Positions 12,760-24,930 are shown, counted from the first letter of the stretch. The stretch: DNA of 64,000 nucleotides from Sipunculus nudus (GCA_026874595.1 CM049311.1:55493676-55557675), one strand, 5' to 3'. Notes: generated by a model from the sequence alone, not told the origin. Translations and numbers: made by a program.

Positions 12760-12894
12760 CATGCCATCTGAACAATATGCTATTCCTCTAGTCCTTATTC
12801 ATTATACAGGTGACAATGTCTTTCCATTACTGACTGCTTCTGGTTTGCTCCATGAACAGTTTTATAGCAAAGAACCCATTACTCTTCAAATCAG
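12760..12894 (+). CDS. Candidate internal exon, unidentified protein
   Basis: A strong acceptor (CTTTTTTTCATATTTTTAG) precedes position 12,760, and a consensus donor (ATCAG|GTAGAG) follows 12,894. Between them one frame is fully open, entering with one base of a split codon and leaving with two, and encodes about 44 residues starting MPSEQYAIPLVLIHYTGD. Just after the donor another frame is open for about 38 codons (GRAKDLPQVNRLHVN...) and reads like protein. An alternative is therefore a frameshifted gene relic rather than an exon and its intron. I do not recognise the family. No partner exon was found nearby, so this rests on splice signals and composition. Confidence 0.3.
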
Positions 12895-13684
12895 GTAGAG
12901 CAAAAGATTTGCCTCAAGTGAACCGGCTTCATGTCAATCAGGCAGAAGTGACTAGCTTTTGTGAACTAGTGAGTGGGGAAGTTTTAATGCCATTTCGTCT
13001 CCTTGTGACATGAAAGTTCATGTATACTTTGGTCCATTACAACAAATTGAGGCAATGGCACCCTGATGAAGACAGCATGTTTTTTACATTACATGTAATG
13101 GCCAAACCGTGTCCTGGGAGATTCAGGCCACACCTGAATTCTCCATTGGTGTAGCAGAACTGCTAAAAATACATTTTCCCAAGTGATATTGAAGATAACA
13201 AAGAGACACACACTAGACTGCCTCTTTTTAATGCCTGAGGCTGTGATATTTCAGGTAGTAAAATATCCACACAAATAACTTTCACAAAATGCATTCTATG
13301 ACCTTGGGTCATAATTCTTTACAGGAAACCTCAGCTGGTCAAACATACACAAATTAGTAATTTCAACAGGTAAATCAGTGATCAGGATCAAAATACACAA
13401 GTATTATCCATTTCCTCTGGAATGGAGTGTAATGATGGTCAGATAAAAAATCAGTTAACCTGATGAATTCAGGGGATTTAAAGAGACTTAATAAAACTCA
13501 GATTACTTCTAAAACAATGGCAATAAAATACTGAACTGATTTAGATGAGATATATAAAAGGCTAATGAGATAATATTCAGTAGCACAGATGAATAATAAT
13601 TGTATCATGTTCACAGAATCCTCTTGATGACTCTAAGATCTGTGACCTATTTAGCCAAGTGAGTCCCTGTTAACAAGGAACAAA
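12895..13684. other. Mostly unique AT-rich DNA
   Basis: The first part (to about 13,011) holds the open frame noted with the candidate exon. The rest shows no gene or repeat that I can support. Confidence 0.5.
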
Positions 13685-14205
13685 ACTGCCAAGCACAACA
13701 AAATAATGCTTAACTTCGAAACAAAACACATAAAATGCCATCAAGCACAACAACATAATGTTAAACTGTGAAATGAAACACATAAGCTGCCATCAAGCAC
13801 AACACCATAATGCTTAACTGTGAAATGAAACACATAAACTGCAACCAAGTACAACAACATAATACTTAACTGTGAAATGAAACACATAAACTGCAACCAA
13901 GCACAACACCATGCATGCTTAACTGTGAAATGAAACACATAAACTGCCACCAAGCACAACAACATTATGTTTAACTGTGAAACAAAACACATAAATTGCC
14001 ACCTAGCACAACAACATTATGCTTAATTGTGAAATGAAACACATAAACTGCCATCAAGCACAACACCATGCATGCTTCATTGTGAAATGAAACACATAAA
14101 CTGTAACCAAGCACAACACCATGCATGCTTAACTGTGAAATGAAACACATAAACTGTAACCAAGCACAACACCATGCATGCTTAACTGTGAAACAAAACA
14201 AAGTA
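13685..14205 (-). repeat. 53-bp minisatellite, left arm
   Basis: About ten units of 52-54 bp, read on the minus strand as CACAGTTAAGCATGCATGG then TGTTGTGCTTGGTTACAG then TTTATGTGTTTCATTT. Some units lose the CATGCATG core. The long ORFs here (LCVSFHS repeats) are a by-product of the unit. Confidence 0.9.
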
Positions 14206-14367
14206 GAAGTGAATCAATAAGTTGGAGCATTTCTAGTATTACCAATGCCTGAAGCCAGAAATAAAGACCAGGCAGCTGAAATATGATATTGCAGTAGGAT
14301 TTGACAGGATTCCACTAGACTTCAGGAGCCGACCTCTGCAATTTTGGGACCTCAGATCTGACATCAC

Positions 14368-14607
14368 CCGGACATGAGCAGAAGGCCCAGGGTTTGGACA
14401 GCATGAAGACAAGGATTCTTGAAGTGATAATAAAATAATACATGTATTTATCCACTTGAATCTTGGGTCTTTTCTGCCATGGACCAACTACAGGTGAGCG
14501 AACAGATAGCTCACACATGTGGACGTAATGTATATGAGGATTGTCAAGTGTAAAAACAACAGATAAAGGAAGATCCTCATCAGAACTTGTTTGAGCCGTT
14601 AATTTTC
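14368..14607 (-). pseudogene. Exon-like ORF in the left arm, unidentified
   Basis: On the minus strand an acceptor-like GTTTCCCTCAG precedes 14,607 and a donor-like TCCGG|GTGATG follows 14,368. The frame between is open and reads KLTAQTSSDEDLPLSVVF...WQKRPKIQVDKY. It could be an exon captured by the element and duplicated with the arm. The right-arm copy is interrupted, so only one arm keeps the frame. I recognise no domain and I am not sure that it is coding. Confidence 0.3.
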
Positions 14608-14697
14608 CTGAGGGAAACAATACTGGTCTAGTTAAAGTTTGGCATATATTTTTCTTCACATGTAACTTGTTAAGATAAGCATCCCAATTTGGGTCCC

Positions 14698-15671
14698 GTT
14701 GAGCATGTATCTGGTCTGTAAACCATTAATAAATCATTCTGGAAATGTGTATATATAACATATTTATGTAAATCCAAAAGCAAAATCGCAAATTACAGTT
14801 ATGGGGAGAGAAAATGTTATAAAAAATTATAAGACAAAATTGAACAATAGATAAAACTCTATGAAAAATTTAGTCAAACATTTTGTACTTAAACATGAAC
14901 GGATATCTTGAAAGCACATGCATGATATGGGGATCCATCAAGCTTGCTGGGGGAAATGGGTGAATAGTAATCTCAGAAACAATCCGATCAATACTGCGTT
15001 TGTGTCTAAGAGAATTCTAAAGAATATTCAGACCATTTTTTATGTTAAAAGAGATATCTAAGTATGTGAGATATCAATCATTTCAAAGTTTCTTATTGAA
15101 TTCTTGGTAACAATATAATAGTGTGATGGATTCTGATGAGATTTTTGTGCTTTCTGTGTGCAAAAATGGTGTAAAAACACCTAACTTAAAATGTGTTGTC
15201 ACCCCAAGGAGATAGATGACAGTCGGTATGATAAATGGGCACACCAAATACCATGACCCCAGGTTTCTTCTTTGCTTAAGTCCACTTTCTGACAAGGCAA
15301 AACAGTGCAGAAAATATAGTCATGCAGAGTTTCTTCAACATTAATTTGCAAAGGGGACTGATTATGCCATGGTCACTCAAAGCCGTAACTTTTTAAATGA
15401 CCTCCATTTTCTGGGTGTCAAAACAAAATTGTGTCAGACAATGGGAAAATGCTGGTGCCAATTTCAGGGAGAAAACCTATAGTTGAATGAATGTATAAAC
15501 TAATAGCAAGGTCTAGCAAGCCATTGTTGTCTGGCAATGGCATTAAATCACCCGCGAGCTTAAGTGTGGAGGCAATATTTGCATGTGATCCCTAACAGTG
15601 TAACATAAATAAAATGCCTTTTTATTTCTACCTTTTGTCTGCATTGATGGGCATGAAGAAAAACTAGAAAA
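14698..15671. other. Spacer of the inverted repeat
   Basis: AT-rich single-copy DNA with no ORF that looks coding and no internal repeat. If the arms pair, it would be the loop. Confidence 0.5.
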
Positions 15672-15760
15672 AGACCCGAATCGGGATGCTTATCTTAACA
15701 AGTTTCATGTGAAGAAAAATATATGCCAAACTTTAACTAAACCAGTATTGTTTCCCTCAG

Positions 15761-15993
15761 AAAATTAACGGCTCAAACAAGTTCTGATTAGGTTCTTCCT
15801 TTATCTGTTGTTTTTACACTTGAAAATCCTCATATACATTACGTCCACATGTGTGAGCTATCTGTTCGCTCACCTGTAGGTGGTCCATGGCAGAAAAGAC
15901 CCAAGATTCAAGTGGATAAATATTATTTTATTATCACTTCAAGAATCCTTGTCTTCATGCTGTCCAAACCCTGGGCCTTCTGCTCATGTCCGG
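15761..15993 (+). pseudogene. Broken copy of the exon-like ORF in the right arm
   Basis: It is the inverted counterpart of 14,368-14,607 on the plus strand and keeps the acceptor-like TTTCCCTCAG. A GAG-to-TAG change stops the frame ten codons in (after QTSSD), and the rest stays open from MCELSVRSP. This asymmetry shows that the arms have diverged since the inversion. Confidence 0.35.
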
Positions 15994-16149
15994 GTGTGTC
16001 AGATCTGAGGTCCCAAAATTGCAGAGGTCGGCTCCTGAAGTCTAGTGGAATCCTGTCAAATCCTACTGCAATATCATATTTCAGCTGCCTGGTCTTTATT
16101 TCTGGCTTCAGGCATTGGTAATACTAGAAATGCTCCAACTTATTGATTC

Positions 16150-17117
16150 ACTTCTACTTTGTTTTGTTTCACAGTTAAGCATGCATGGCGTTGTTCTTGG
16201 TTACAGTTTATGTGTATCATTTCACAGTTTAACATTATTTTGTTGTGCTTGGTTGCAGTTTATGTGTTTCATTTCACAGTTAAGCATGCATGGTGTTGTG
16301 CTTGATGGCAGTTTATGTGTTTCATTTCACAATTAAGCATGCATGGTGTTGTGCTTGGTTACAGTTTATGTGTTTCATTTCACAGTTAAGCATGCATGGT
16401 GTTGTGCTTGGTTACAGTTTATATGTTTTGTTTCACAGTTAAGCATGCATGGTGTTGTGCTTGATTACAGTTTATGTGTTTCATTTCACAGTTAAGCATG
16501 CATGGTGTTGTGCTTGGTTACAGTTTATGTGTTTCATTTCACAGTTAAGCATGCATGGTGTTGTGCTTGGTTACAGTTTATGTGTTTCATTTCACAGTTA
16601 AGCATGCATGGTGTTGTGCTTGGTTACAGTTTATGTGTTTCATTTCACAATTAAGCATAATGTTGTTGTGCTTGGTGGCAAATTATGTGTTTTGTTTCAC
16701 AGTTAAACATAATGATGTTGTGCTTGGTGGCAGTTTATGTGTTTTGTTTCACAGTTGAGCATTATGTTGTTCAGCTTGGTTGCAGTGTATGTGTTTTGTT
16801 TCACAGTTTGGCATTATGTTGTTGTGCTTGATGGCAGTTTTTGTGTTTTGTTTCACAGTGAAGCATGCATGGTGTTGTGCTTGGTTCAGTTTATGTGTTT
16901 CATTTCAGTTTAACATTATTTTGTTGTGCTTGGTTGCAGTTTATGTGTTTCATTTCACAGTTAAGCATTATGTTGTTATGCTTGGTTGCAGTTTATGTGT
17001 TTCATTTCACAGTTAAGTATTATGTTGTTGTGCTTGGTTGCAGTTAATGTGTTTCATTTCACAGTTAAGCATGCATGTTGTTGTGCTTGGTTGCAGTTTA
17101 TGTGTTTCATTGCACAT
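16150..17117 (+). repeat. 53-bp minisatellite, right arm
   Basis: About eighteen units of the left-arm minisatellite in the opposite orientation. It is longer than the left array, so one arm has expanded or the other has shrunk. Confidence 0.9.
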
Positions 17118-17999
17118 TATGTACAGCAGGTTGGCCAGCCAGCACACAGTTGCCATAGGTAGGACTGAAGCTACACATATAACTAGATGATTCTGACTCA
17201 TTCTTAAGTAAAATTTGAAATGAAATGAATGTGAAATCAAAATTCTCTAGCTAGCTCAGCTGTTTTATATAGGATTCAGTGATTCTAGCATACAGTAAAG
17301 ATAAAACAGTTTGATTTTATGTAAGCTCTTTGAAAATTGAGTTGAGTTGCTGCTGATGTTAGGGAATACTTGTGTCAATAGTCTTTAATGCATTCTTTCT
17401 CCAAGTTCTCAGTTGCATGAACACAGGGTGTCTAAAATTGTGGTTATAAATGAAAGTTGCAGAACTTTTTTTAGTCTCTGTTGGTAGTTATGGACTCACC
17501 ACATGTATATAAATCCAGAAATACAACATAGTTACAAATATGAGAAAAATATGCTATCAGTTTGTAAGGGCACATTTTTTAGCATCTTGCTCCTTTGCAG
17601 TGGTGAAGCCCTCCTGGCCAAGCAGGGGGTTTAATTCTCATTCTAACTATCATCACCTTGCAGTGTTGACCTAATTTAGTCCCCAGCAGGTTATTTACCA
17701 CTAATTCAGATAATATATATTATAAAATGGCCTTCTTTTTAAACTTCTGAAATTTTTTGGGGCAAATGCTTTCAAAATTTCAGAATCTGTGAGCTTTACT
17801 CTTTATATCTATATGAGAAGAAAATTAAGTTTTAAGAACTTATAGGGGAGATCTTTCTGTCCTGTTCTAACCTGGAGATAATTTTCGTTGATTTTTTAAT
17901 TCAAATCCATTGATTTCCATAATGTACAAATTTCTATTTTGAAAAGTAAAACAAGGTTTTCAAATGGAAAAGAAAGTGTTTTTTTTTATATTTCACTAT
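17118..17999. other. Unique AT-rich DNA
   Basis: No gene, RNA or transposon end could be supported in this stretch. Confidence 0.5.
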
Positions 18000-20900
18000 A
18001 ACAAGGCCTACAGGCCTAATGCGAACCTGTGCATTGGGAAATACAACAGGTATAATAGGTATAATGCTTCAATGTTGGACCATTACTTTTCATGTATATG
18101 AACTATGCAAGTACTAAACATTTTGAATATGAAACAATTACAAAAACATCACTGCTGAAATTCTGGCATAGGTGCACACAACACTAAAAAGATTGTAGCT
18201 GGCACCACCAGTCTTGTATACAACGAAGCTATCAGAGATATATACATAAGCCCAATTTCAGACTGATATGTCAAACCCCTCCTGAGAAAAACGTGTGCAA
18301 AAGTCATTGTAGGTGGCGACACCTGTCTTGTGAGCGAGAAAGCCATCAAAGACACATAGACAGGTCAAAATATTAGGCCAATCATCAAACTTACCTTGAG
18401 TCTGATGCATGGGGCTGACCAGGCTTAGGTGAGAAAGGCTGTTGCCCCGAGTGAACTATGACAAATTGCTTGCTCAGACTACTGCACTGAGTGAACTCTT
18501 GACCTGCACCTGGCTAGACTGAGTGAACTTTTGACCTGAACCTGGCTGCACTGAGTGAACTCTTGACCTGTTGCATAATCTGACACAGTTGGCAGTCTGC
18601 CAAAGTTATAAATAGAATGCAGCTACTGCACTGAGTAAACTCCTGACCCATACCTGGCTGCACTGAGTGGACTCTTGACCTGTTGCCTAATCTGATACAG
18701 TTGGCAGTCTGCCAAAGCTATAAATAGATCCAGACTGACCTCTAGCCTGTTGCAAAATCTGAAATAGTAGCCACACCATTGCATAAGCTCATGCAGGGGC
18801 CCTGCCCTGAGGGGCTTGACACCCATGAAGTGATCACATGATGCCCATGAGGTGTTCACATGTCACCCATGAGGTGATCACATGCCATGTGCTTGGCTGC
18901 ACTGATTGAACTCTTGACCTATATCTGGCTGCACTGAATGAACTCTTGATCTGTTCCAAAATCTGAAACAGTTGGCTGTATCTCATCCTATTTAAAGATA
19001 CAGATTCAATCTTGGCCTGTTGGTATATCTGTTTACACATACTGAAAGACTTTGGTTAAATTTCTTTTTTCAAGCCGACATATTCATAAAACTTTTTATC
19101 AAAATATCTAGAATAATAAAAGATGCAGTACTTTCATTGTTAAAGGTCCAATAGTTCTGCCAAAAATCATTCTAGTAAACTTGAACAAAGGCCACCTAAG
19201 AATAATTTTTGTGCAATGTTACAGAAGATATAATTGAAATAATAATTTTGTAGAACACTATTGCAGTCCTCAGTTTGAAAAAGACATAATAATGGCCATA
19301 AGACCAACTTAAGCTTTTCACAACTCAACCAAAAATCAACAAACTCAGTATATTCTGATATGATTGAAAGAACCATGTCCTAGGATAATTCTTTTGAAAA
19401 ATTGAACAATTCAACTTGACAGTTTCATCATTAAGCTGAAAGAAGCTAAAATTATGAGTTTTTTTGCCCATAAAAAACAGGTCAATGTAGCTGGCACCAC
19501 TTAATCTACAACTTCAAATATGGGTCATGTGACCAACATTTGCACAATACCTGGTTAATGCTAGCTTCTGTAATTTCTGAGAGTACTATGTCAGTATGCT
19601 TACTTGGCCAAATGACTGTGCAAATTTGTGTAACTCCACTAAAAGTCATCAAATGCAAACCATTTGAACAAACTTGAGAGGGCTTGCCTCTGGAATCATT
19701 TCTGTAAAATATTTAACAATTTGGCTGGACCGTCTACAAGAAGACGACTTTTAAAATATTGTCAGCTTTTTCCTTATAAAATCTAAGTAAATGCAGATAG
19801 CAAAAAAATAAGCTGAATCCCACAAAATTTGATATGTGACAGATTATTGCATAAAATCTGGGAATGGTAGCTCCTGCTATTCCTGAGAAATTATGGATTA
19901 ATGTACAGATGACCAATGACCCCCTGTACAAAAATAGGTCAATTCAGGTGGTGCCACCAATACCTGAATTTCATGTATGACTCATGTGACCAACACTGGC
20001 AAAAAATTTGGTGATGATAGCTCTGGCTGTTTCTGAGACTGTCATTTTAGTATGCTTTTTTGGACAGATGACTTAGTTCAACTTCCTGAACAAAATTGAG
20101 GGAGATGGTATAAAAGATTATTTCTGTGAAATATTGAACAATTTGGCTTGAGTGTTTCGGAGGAGAAGATTTTTAAAGGTTTTTTAGCTTTTTCTCTATA
20201 AAATTTAAGAAAATTTTCAGATGGCTTATTTTTTGCATTAAATTTCATGATGCTAGCTCCAATCATTTTCAAAATAGTATGGGTAAACGTACAGAAGACA
20301 AACACCGCCACACCATCGCATTAGTTCACAGGTTCACTAAAAGTTAATACATATGCATATTGAATGCAAAATTGTAATACAGATACATCTCACTGATGGC
20401 AAAATCTTGAATTAATTTGACTATGGATACCAATTATTTATAATCCATGTACAGCCGTCTTTATATACCCACAGAGAGCTGTATAGCTGTGATTGTAAAC
20501 ATTGCCTGGCATGAGGAATATCTAAAAATCATAAATTTACATTTTTTAAAAGCTTTTAAAAAACATTCTTGTCAATATTAACCATAGATAACCTGAAATC
20601 TAAATGTCTAGAGACATGATGTAATAAATGCTGATAAACTGGTGCCAGTCTAGATGTATCTAGATGTATCTGTGTACCTGCTTCACACAGCTAACATATA
20701 TGGTAAAATGACTCAATTGAACCTTTATTATTCAGCCAAAATTCATTCTTTGGAACCATAAAAGACAATTATTATAAGAATTATTCAGGGGATTATTCTT
20801 GTAAAATATTAAACAAATTGGCCTCAGTAGGATCAGTCAAAAAAAATTTTACAGGTTTATAACTCATATGGAAAAATACAGCAAAATGGCTAAGTTAAGC

Positions 20901-21750
20901 TTCCCGTAACTCAGCCAAAAATCACTGAACCAAAACCATTTGAACAAACTTGAATTATCAACATCTAAGGATAATTAATATGTGAGATTTTAGAATTTGG
21001 CCCAGTGGTTTTTGAGGAGAAGATCTTTGCAGCCACTGAGCTAAAATGGGCTGTTACAGCATCTGACTAAAGTTCAGCTTCCCATAACTCAGCCAAAAGT
21101 CACTGAACTTAGACCATTTGAACAAATTTCAGAAAGCACTACCCTAGGATCATTTCTGTGCGATATTAAACAATTTGGCAATATGGTTTCAGAGAAGAAG
21201 TTTTTTGTAGCCATCAGTATGATACGGGCACTGATGACCCCCGTACAAAAAAGGTCCATGCAGGTGGTGCCACCAATACCTCAATTTCAGATATGTCTCA
21301 TGTGAACAACAATGGCATAAAATTTGGTGATGATAGCTCATGCCTTTTCTGAGATTGTAATTTTAGTATGCTTTTATGGACAGATGACTAAGTTCAACTT
21401 CCTGTAACTTGGCCAAAAATCACCGAACTTAAACCATTCGAACAAACTTGAGAAAGATTATTCCAGGAATCATTTCTGTGAAATATTGGACAATTTGGCT
21501 GAACAGTTTTGGAGAAGAAGATTTTTAAAGCTTTTTTAGCTTTTTCCCTATAAAACTTAAGAAAATGCAGTTAGCATAAAAATAAGCAAAATCCAATACA
21601 GCTTTTTAGATGACTAAATTTTTGCATAAAATTTTGTGATGCTACCTCTTGCCGTTTTCAAGATAGTATGGGTTAACGTACAGACGACGGACGCCGGACC
21701 AAGCCACACCATCGCATAAGCTCACAGGTTCGCTAAAAATGAGATCACAT
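18000..21750 (+). mobile_element. Composite Helentron-like repeat, copy H2 (complete)
   Basis: The 5' end is ACAAGGCCTACAGGCCTAAT followed by GCGAACCTGTG. The 3' end is CATCGCATAAGCTCACAGGTTCGCTAAAAAT, given here as two overlapping halves, CATCGCATAAGCTC and CACAGGTTCGCTAAAAAT. CAGGTTCGC is the inverse of GCGAACCTG, so the ends form a subterminal inverted repeat. An internal copy of the 3' end (TTAGTTCACAGGTTCACTAA, near 20,322-20,341) shows that it is a tandem of two elements. GGTGGYGCCACC-type cores lie near 18,195, 18,310, 19,493, 19,949 and 21,260. It is closely similar to H4, including the internal terminus. No coding capacity. Confidence 0.8.
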
Positions 21751-22199
21751 TGCCCTAGGTTTAGGTATGGTAATATTTCTTGTCCCTAACTAACTGTATG
21801 CAAAGTTAGGGTCTGAAACTATACTGCTTTTATTTTTATGTGTCCTGTAAATGGATGTATCCTGGAGAAAGGAATATGCTATAACCAAGCCAAAACTGCA
21901 TGGATATAGATTAAAAAATTGCCAAAGTGAATGCTTTTGCTCTTCATTATGTTGTTGACATCAGATGGTTCTCCAACTTGCCCATTATAATTCATACATG
22001 ATAACACAAACTCAGTTTCATAGCATTTTGAAATGTCTTGTGTCAAAGAAAACACAAACTTAGAAAAAAGGAAGTAAAACGATGAAAAAGGCATTCCCAG
22101 GATGTCAAGTTAGAAGGATCAAGGTGCAATGGTTATGCTTAGTGCCCTGTTAATGGATGACCGCATCTTTGAAGGTCTTAAAATTTAAAAATTTAAAGA
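21751..22199. other. Unique AT-rich DNA
   Basis: No coding or repeat structure that I can support. Confidence 0.45.
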
Positions 22200-22784
22200 A
22201 AATGTGAAAAATTTGAAAAAATCCAGGTGGTGCCACCAGTCTGCAGGAAATGATAAAACACTCAATGATGAATGTGCATGCAAAGAATCATGATGATGAA
22301 TTCATTAATTGCAAACCTCATGTACCTCTCTGCATGTCAAGACAGAAGATTCTAGGTCCGGTCCTTATGATTTGTGCCCTGTTAACAGATGACCGCATCT
22401 TTAAAGGTATAAAAAATAGAGGAAACAATTCGTAACAAAATTGAAAAATACAGGTGGCGCCATCAGTCTGTAGAAATTGATGAAACATTCCATGATCGAT
22501 ATCCATGCAAAAAATCATGGTTTAAATACAGTAGTTGTTCAGATACTGGAGCTTTAGTATCAAATTTTCCATTATTCTGGGGGGTACTTGGGAGACCCAT
22601 AGCTCAGAGGTTATGGGAACAAAGACTTAATTTAAGGTTTTCAAGGAGACTTTTCATCTACCTCCCAGCATGTCAAGGGAGAAGATTATAGGTCCAGTCG
22701 TTACGATTTGTTCCCTGTTAACAGATGACCACATCTTTAAAGGTATCAAAAATAGAGAAAAATATTCGTAAAAATTGAAAAACG
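22200..22784 (+). repeat. Two to three diverged units of about 230 bp
   Basis: Units share CAGGTGGYGCCAYCAGTCTG, CCATGATxxATATCCATGC, a CATGTCAAGRSAGAAGAT segment and CTGTTAACAGATGACCxCATC. Related sequence lies at 36,510-36,846 and 52,400-52,670, there ending in CAGCTGAGCTAAAAA. Confidence 0.6.
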
Positions 22785-23724
22785 GCCTACAGGCCATATG
22801 CAAACCTATGCAAATGAGATTACACCAGGTATAATGCATCAATGCTGGACCATTACTTTTCAAGAACATGTGTAACATGTATATGAACAATGCAAATACT
22901 AACAAGGCCTACAGGCTTAATGCGAAACCTGTACAAAGTTTGGGAGTATGAATAGAGGTTTATTTTTAAAATTTAATATTGATCCTCCTATGTCCTGCAT
23001 ATGTACCTTAGTCATTATGATTTCAGCAAAATGGACGTTTCAGACCTGCAAGTTTCAGACTAGGACATTTTAAAACTAGAACATGGGTAGTCAACAAGCG
23101 ACTATGTGTATCCGCAGAAATAAGAGTGGGACGGGGAAGTGAGGCATGGATTAAATGGCAAGGGGAATAGAGTGATATGTGTTGCATATGAGCATGGATG
23201 TCTGCAGCGTAAATGTGAATGTAGGTGGTGCCACCTGTAATAAAATTGAGAAATTGTCCAGAATGTATAAACCTGCAAAATTTCAGGTGGATAAGTCAAA
23301 CCACTGCTGAGATATGAGTGATTTTATCCCAAAGCAGATAAACAGATGGACGCTGTGCAAAAATGGTTGCAGGTGGAGCCACAATTTTTAGAGTATCTTA
23401 TAACGCTTTCCAAGGGCTACATTGGTCCAAAATTTTTAGCCTAATCCGTCAAACGGTTCATTAGTTATGTGGGTTTATGTGTGGAAACAGACGCACAAAT
23501 GGACGCTGGGAAGAGAGGAAAGGCCGGAGGTCAACCAAAAATGAGGGCGCAGTAGTTCACATGTGACCCTATCATAATTCCGAATTTAAAAAAAATCTGC
23601 CCAGTGGTTACGGAGGAGTTCTCCGGAAACCTATGAGGCGGTGGCAGTGGCGGTGGCGGTGGTGTCCGACTGAAAACATAGTATCGGCAGAACTCTGTAG
23701 TGGGGGATACAATGATTGTAGCTG
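22785..23724 (+). mobile_element. Composite repeat copy H3, left part
   Basis: Two 5' termini lie one inside the other: GGCCTACAGGCCATATGC at 22,785 and AACAAGGCCTACAGGCTTAATGC near 22,900. The text runs up to GATTGTAGCTG at 23,724, where the CCCGG insert begins. It resumes at 35,386. A TATCCGCC-family repeat is nested inside. Confidence 0.65.
23073..23710 (+). mobile_element. TATCCGCC-family repeat, copy B (short)
   Basis: Starts with GGGTAGTCAACAAGCGACTA and TATCCGCAGAAATAAGAGT and ends with TATCGGCAGAACTCTGTAG and GGGGATAC. The core has only two palindrome positions (near 23,224 and 23,372), so this copy has lost most of the dimer array. Confidence 0.7.
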
Positions 23725-23744
23725 CCCGGCTGTAAAATTTCCAA

Positions 23745-24160
23745 GCTTTCCATGGAAATCCATGGAAATCCATGCTTGATTTCCATGGAAATGAAGCATG
23801 GAGTATTGGCACTCTTTTTCCATGCTACATGGAAAAAAAATCACCGATACATGCATGGAGTCCATGGAAAACCAGGGCTTTCTATTTCCATGCTGTCCAT
23901 GGTGTCCGTGCTGTCCATGGAAAAGCACAGCTTTTTTGTCCGTGGTGTCCATGGTGTCCGTGCTGTCCATGGAAAAGCACGGCTTTGTGTCTGTTGTGTC
24001 CATGGTGTCCATACTGTCCATGGAAAAGCATGGAGTATTGGCACTCCTTTTTCCCTGCAGTATGGACACCATGGAAAATGTGCAGGTCCAGTCCATGCTG
24101 TCCGTGCTGCCATATCGTCCACGGAAAAGCAAGGACAAGCATGGAAAAGTATAAAACAAA
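23745..24160. repeat. CCATGG minisatellite, left subterminal
   Basis: Units combine TCCATGGAAA with GTCCATGGTGTCCGTGCTG and AAAAGCA; the middle repeats with a period of roughly 57 bp. Long ORFs on both strands (HGVHGVRAVHGK types) come only from the lack of stops in the unit. Confidence 0.85.
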
Positions 24161-24188
24161 AATAGGATTTGAGAAAAATTGTGTATAA

Positions 24189-24189
<1 letters not shown>

Positions 24190-24229
<40 letters not shown>
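24190..24229. repeat. (GA)n microsatellite
   Basis: Twenty GA dinucleotides without visible interruption. Confidence 0.98.
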
Positions 24230-24233
<4 letters not shown>

Positions 24234-24528
24234 ATGATAGTTACATATGTTTCCTTGAGCTTTCACTAATGTAATTAAGAACAATGTACCTCTCACCCAT
24301 GTCAGGGTTTGTTGCTGTTTGTTGATCATTAGCAAAATGTTTAGTTCAGCAAGATTAGGAATTCTGTCTTCTTCTCCTTGCCAAAATACCACTACTAGCA
24401 AAAAACTAAGTTTTTTTTTGCAGAAATCCTGAACTAAACATGAAAAAAAAAACTCTGGAAAGCCACCACACAAAAGTAAAAAAGTAAATGTGAATGCAGG
24501 TTCACTGCTTTTATTCCACTAATGACAG

Positions 24529-24626
24529 TTACTTCCACTTCGTGTTTCTGCAGGGCTTCAACAATTCAGCAATCTTCACATTTATCATAGTAGTTTTAAC
24601 TTCAGGCCATTTTTCCTGGACAAGAT
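24529..24626 (-). CDS. Candidate terminal exon, unidentified protein
   Basis: On the minus strand a strong acceptor (TTTTCTTCACAG) precedes 24,626. One frame is then open to a TAA at 24,529-24,531 and, after two bases of a split codon, encodes LVQEKWPEVKTTMINVKIAE followed by LLKPCRNTKWK. An AATAAA signal follows at 24,510-24,515. The entering phase (one base needed) matches the donor at 32,061 and also the donor of the POPDC exon at 37,057. Joined to either it restores a GAT codon, so this may be the last exon of a separate gene starting near 32.2 kb or the POPDC tail. The family is not recognised. Confidence 0.4.
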
Positions 24627-24930
24627 CTGTGAAGAAAAGAGGGAATAAGACATTGTTTATTTAATTATAGAATTGAGCTGAATGTTGCATTTTAACATGA
24701 ACATGGACACAAGCTTTCACCAAATATACACTAACAAATATATTGTAAAACCTAATAAATTATCCAAATAAAGACATATTAAGTTCAAATAAATCTTCAA
24801 GTCAAAGATATACATGTGTGCAAGTTAAAATAAAAGTAAAGACATTTTTTGCAAACAATTAGTGAGAAATCTTAATTTTTGGTAATAAAAGGTAGACAGC
24901 TAGACAGTTGTAGACAAAAAAAAAGGAAAA

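Larger units (their letters stand above)
13685..17117. mobile_element. Foldback-like giant inverted repeat
   Basis: The left arm (13,685-14,697) and right arm (15,672-17,117) are inverted copies around a spacer of about 975 bp (14,698-15,671). Inner arm ends are GCATCCCAATTTGGGTC and GACCCGAATCGGGATGC. Each arm has an inner single-copy part of about 490 bp and an outer 53-bp minisatellite. Long inverted arms built from tandem repeats are typical of foldback transposons; a hairpin locus that makes double-stranded RNA is another possibility. I could not find a target duplication. Confidence 0.65.

Noticed and set aside
13741-14201. ORFs with repeated Cys-Phe-Ile-Ser-Gln-Leu text in the 53-bp minisatellite
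   Set aside because: The same unit read in different frames; there is no start, signal or conserved spacing to support a protein.
23608-24473. Long overlapping ORFs (up to about 210 codons) on both strands around the CCATGG array
   Set aside because: The minisatellite lacks stop codons in several frames, and the translations are simple repeats of His, Gly, Trp or Pro without protein character.
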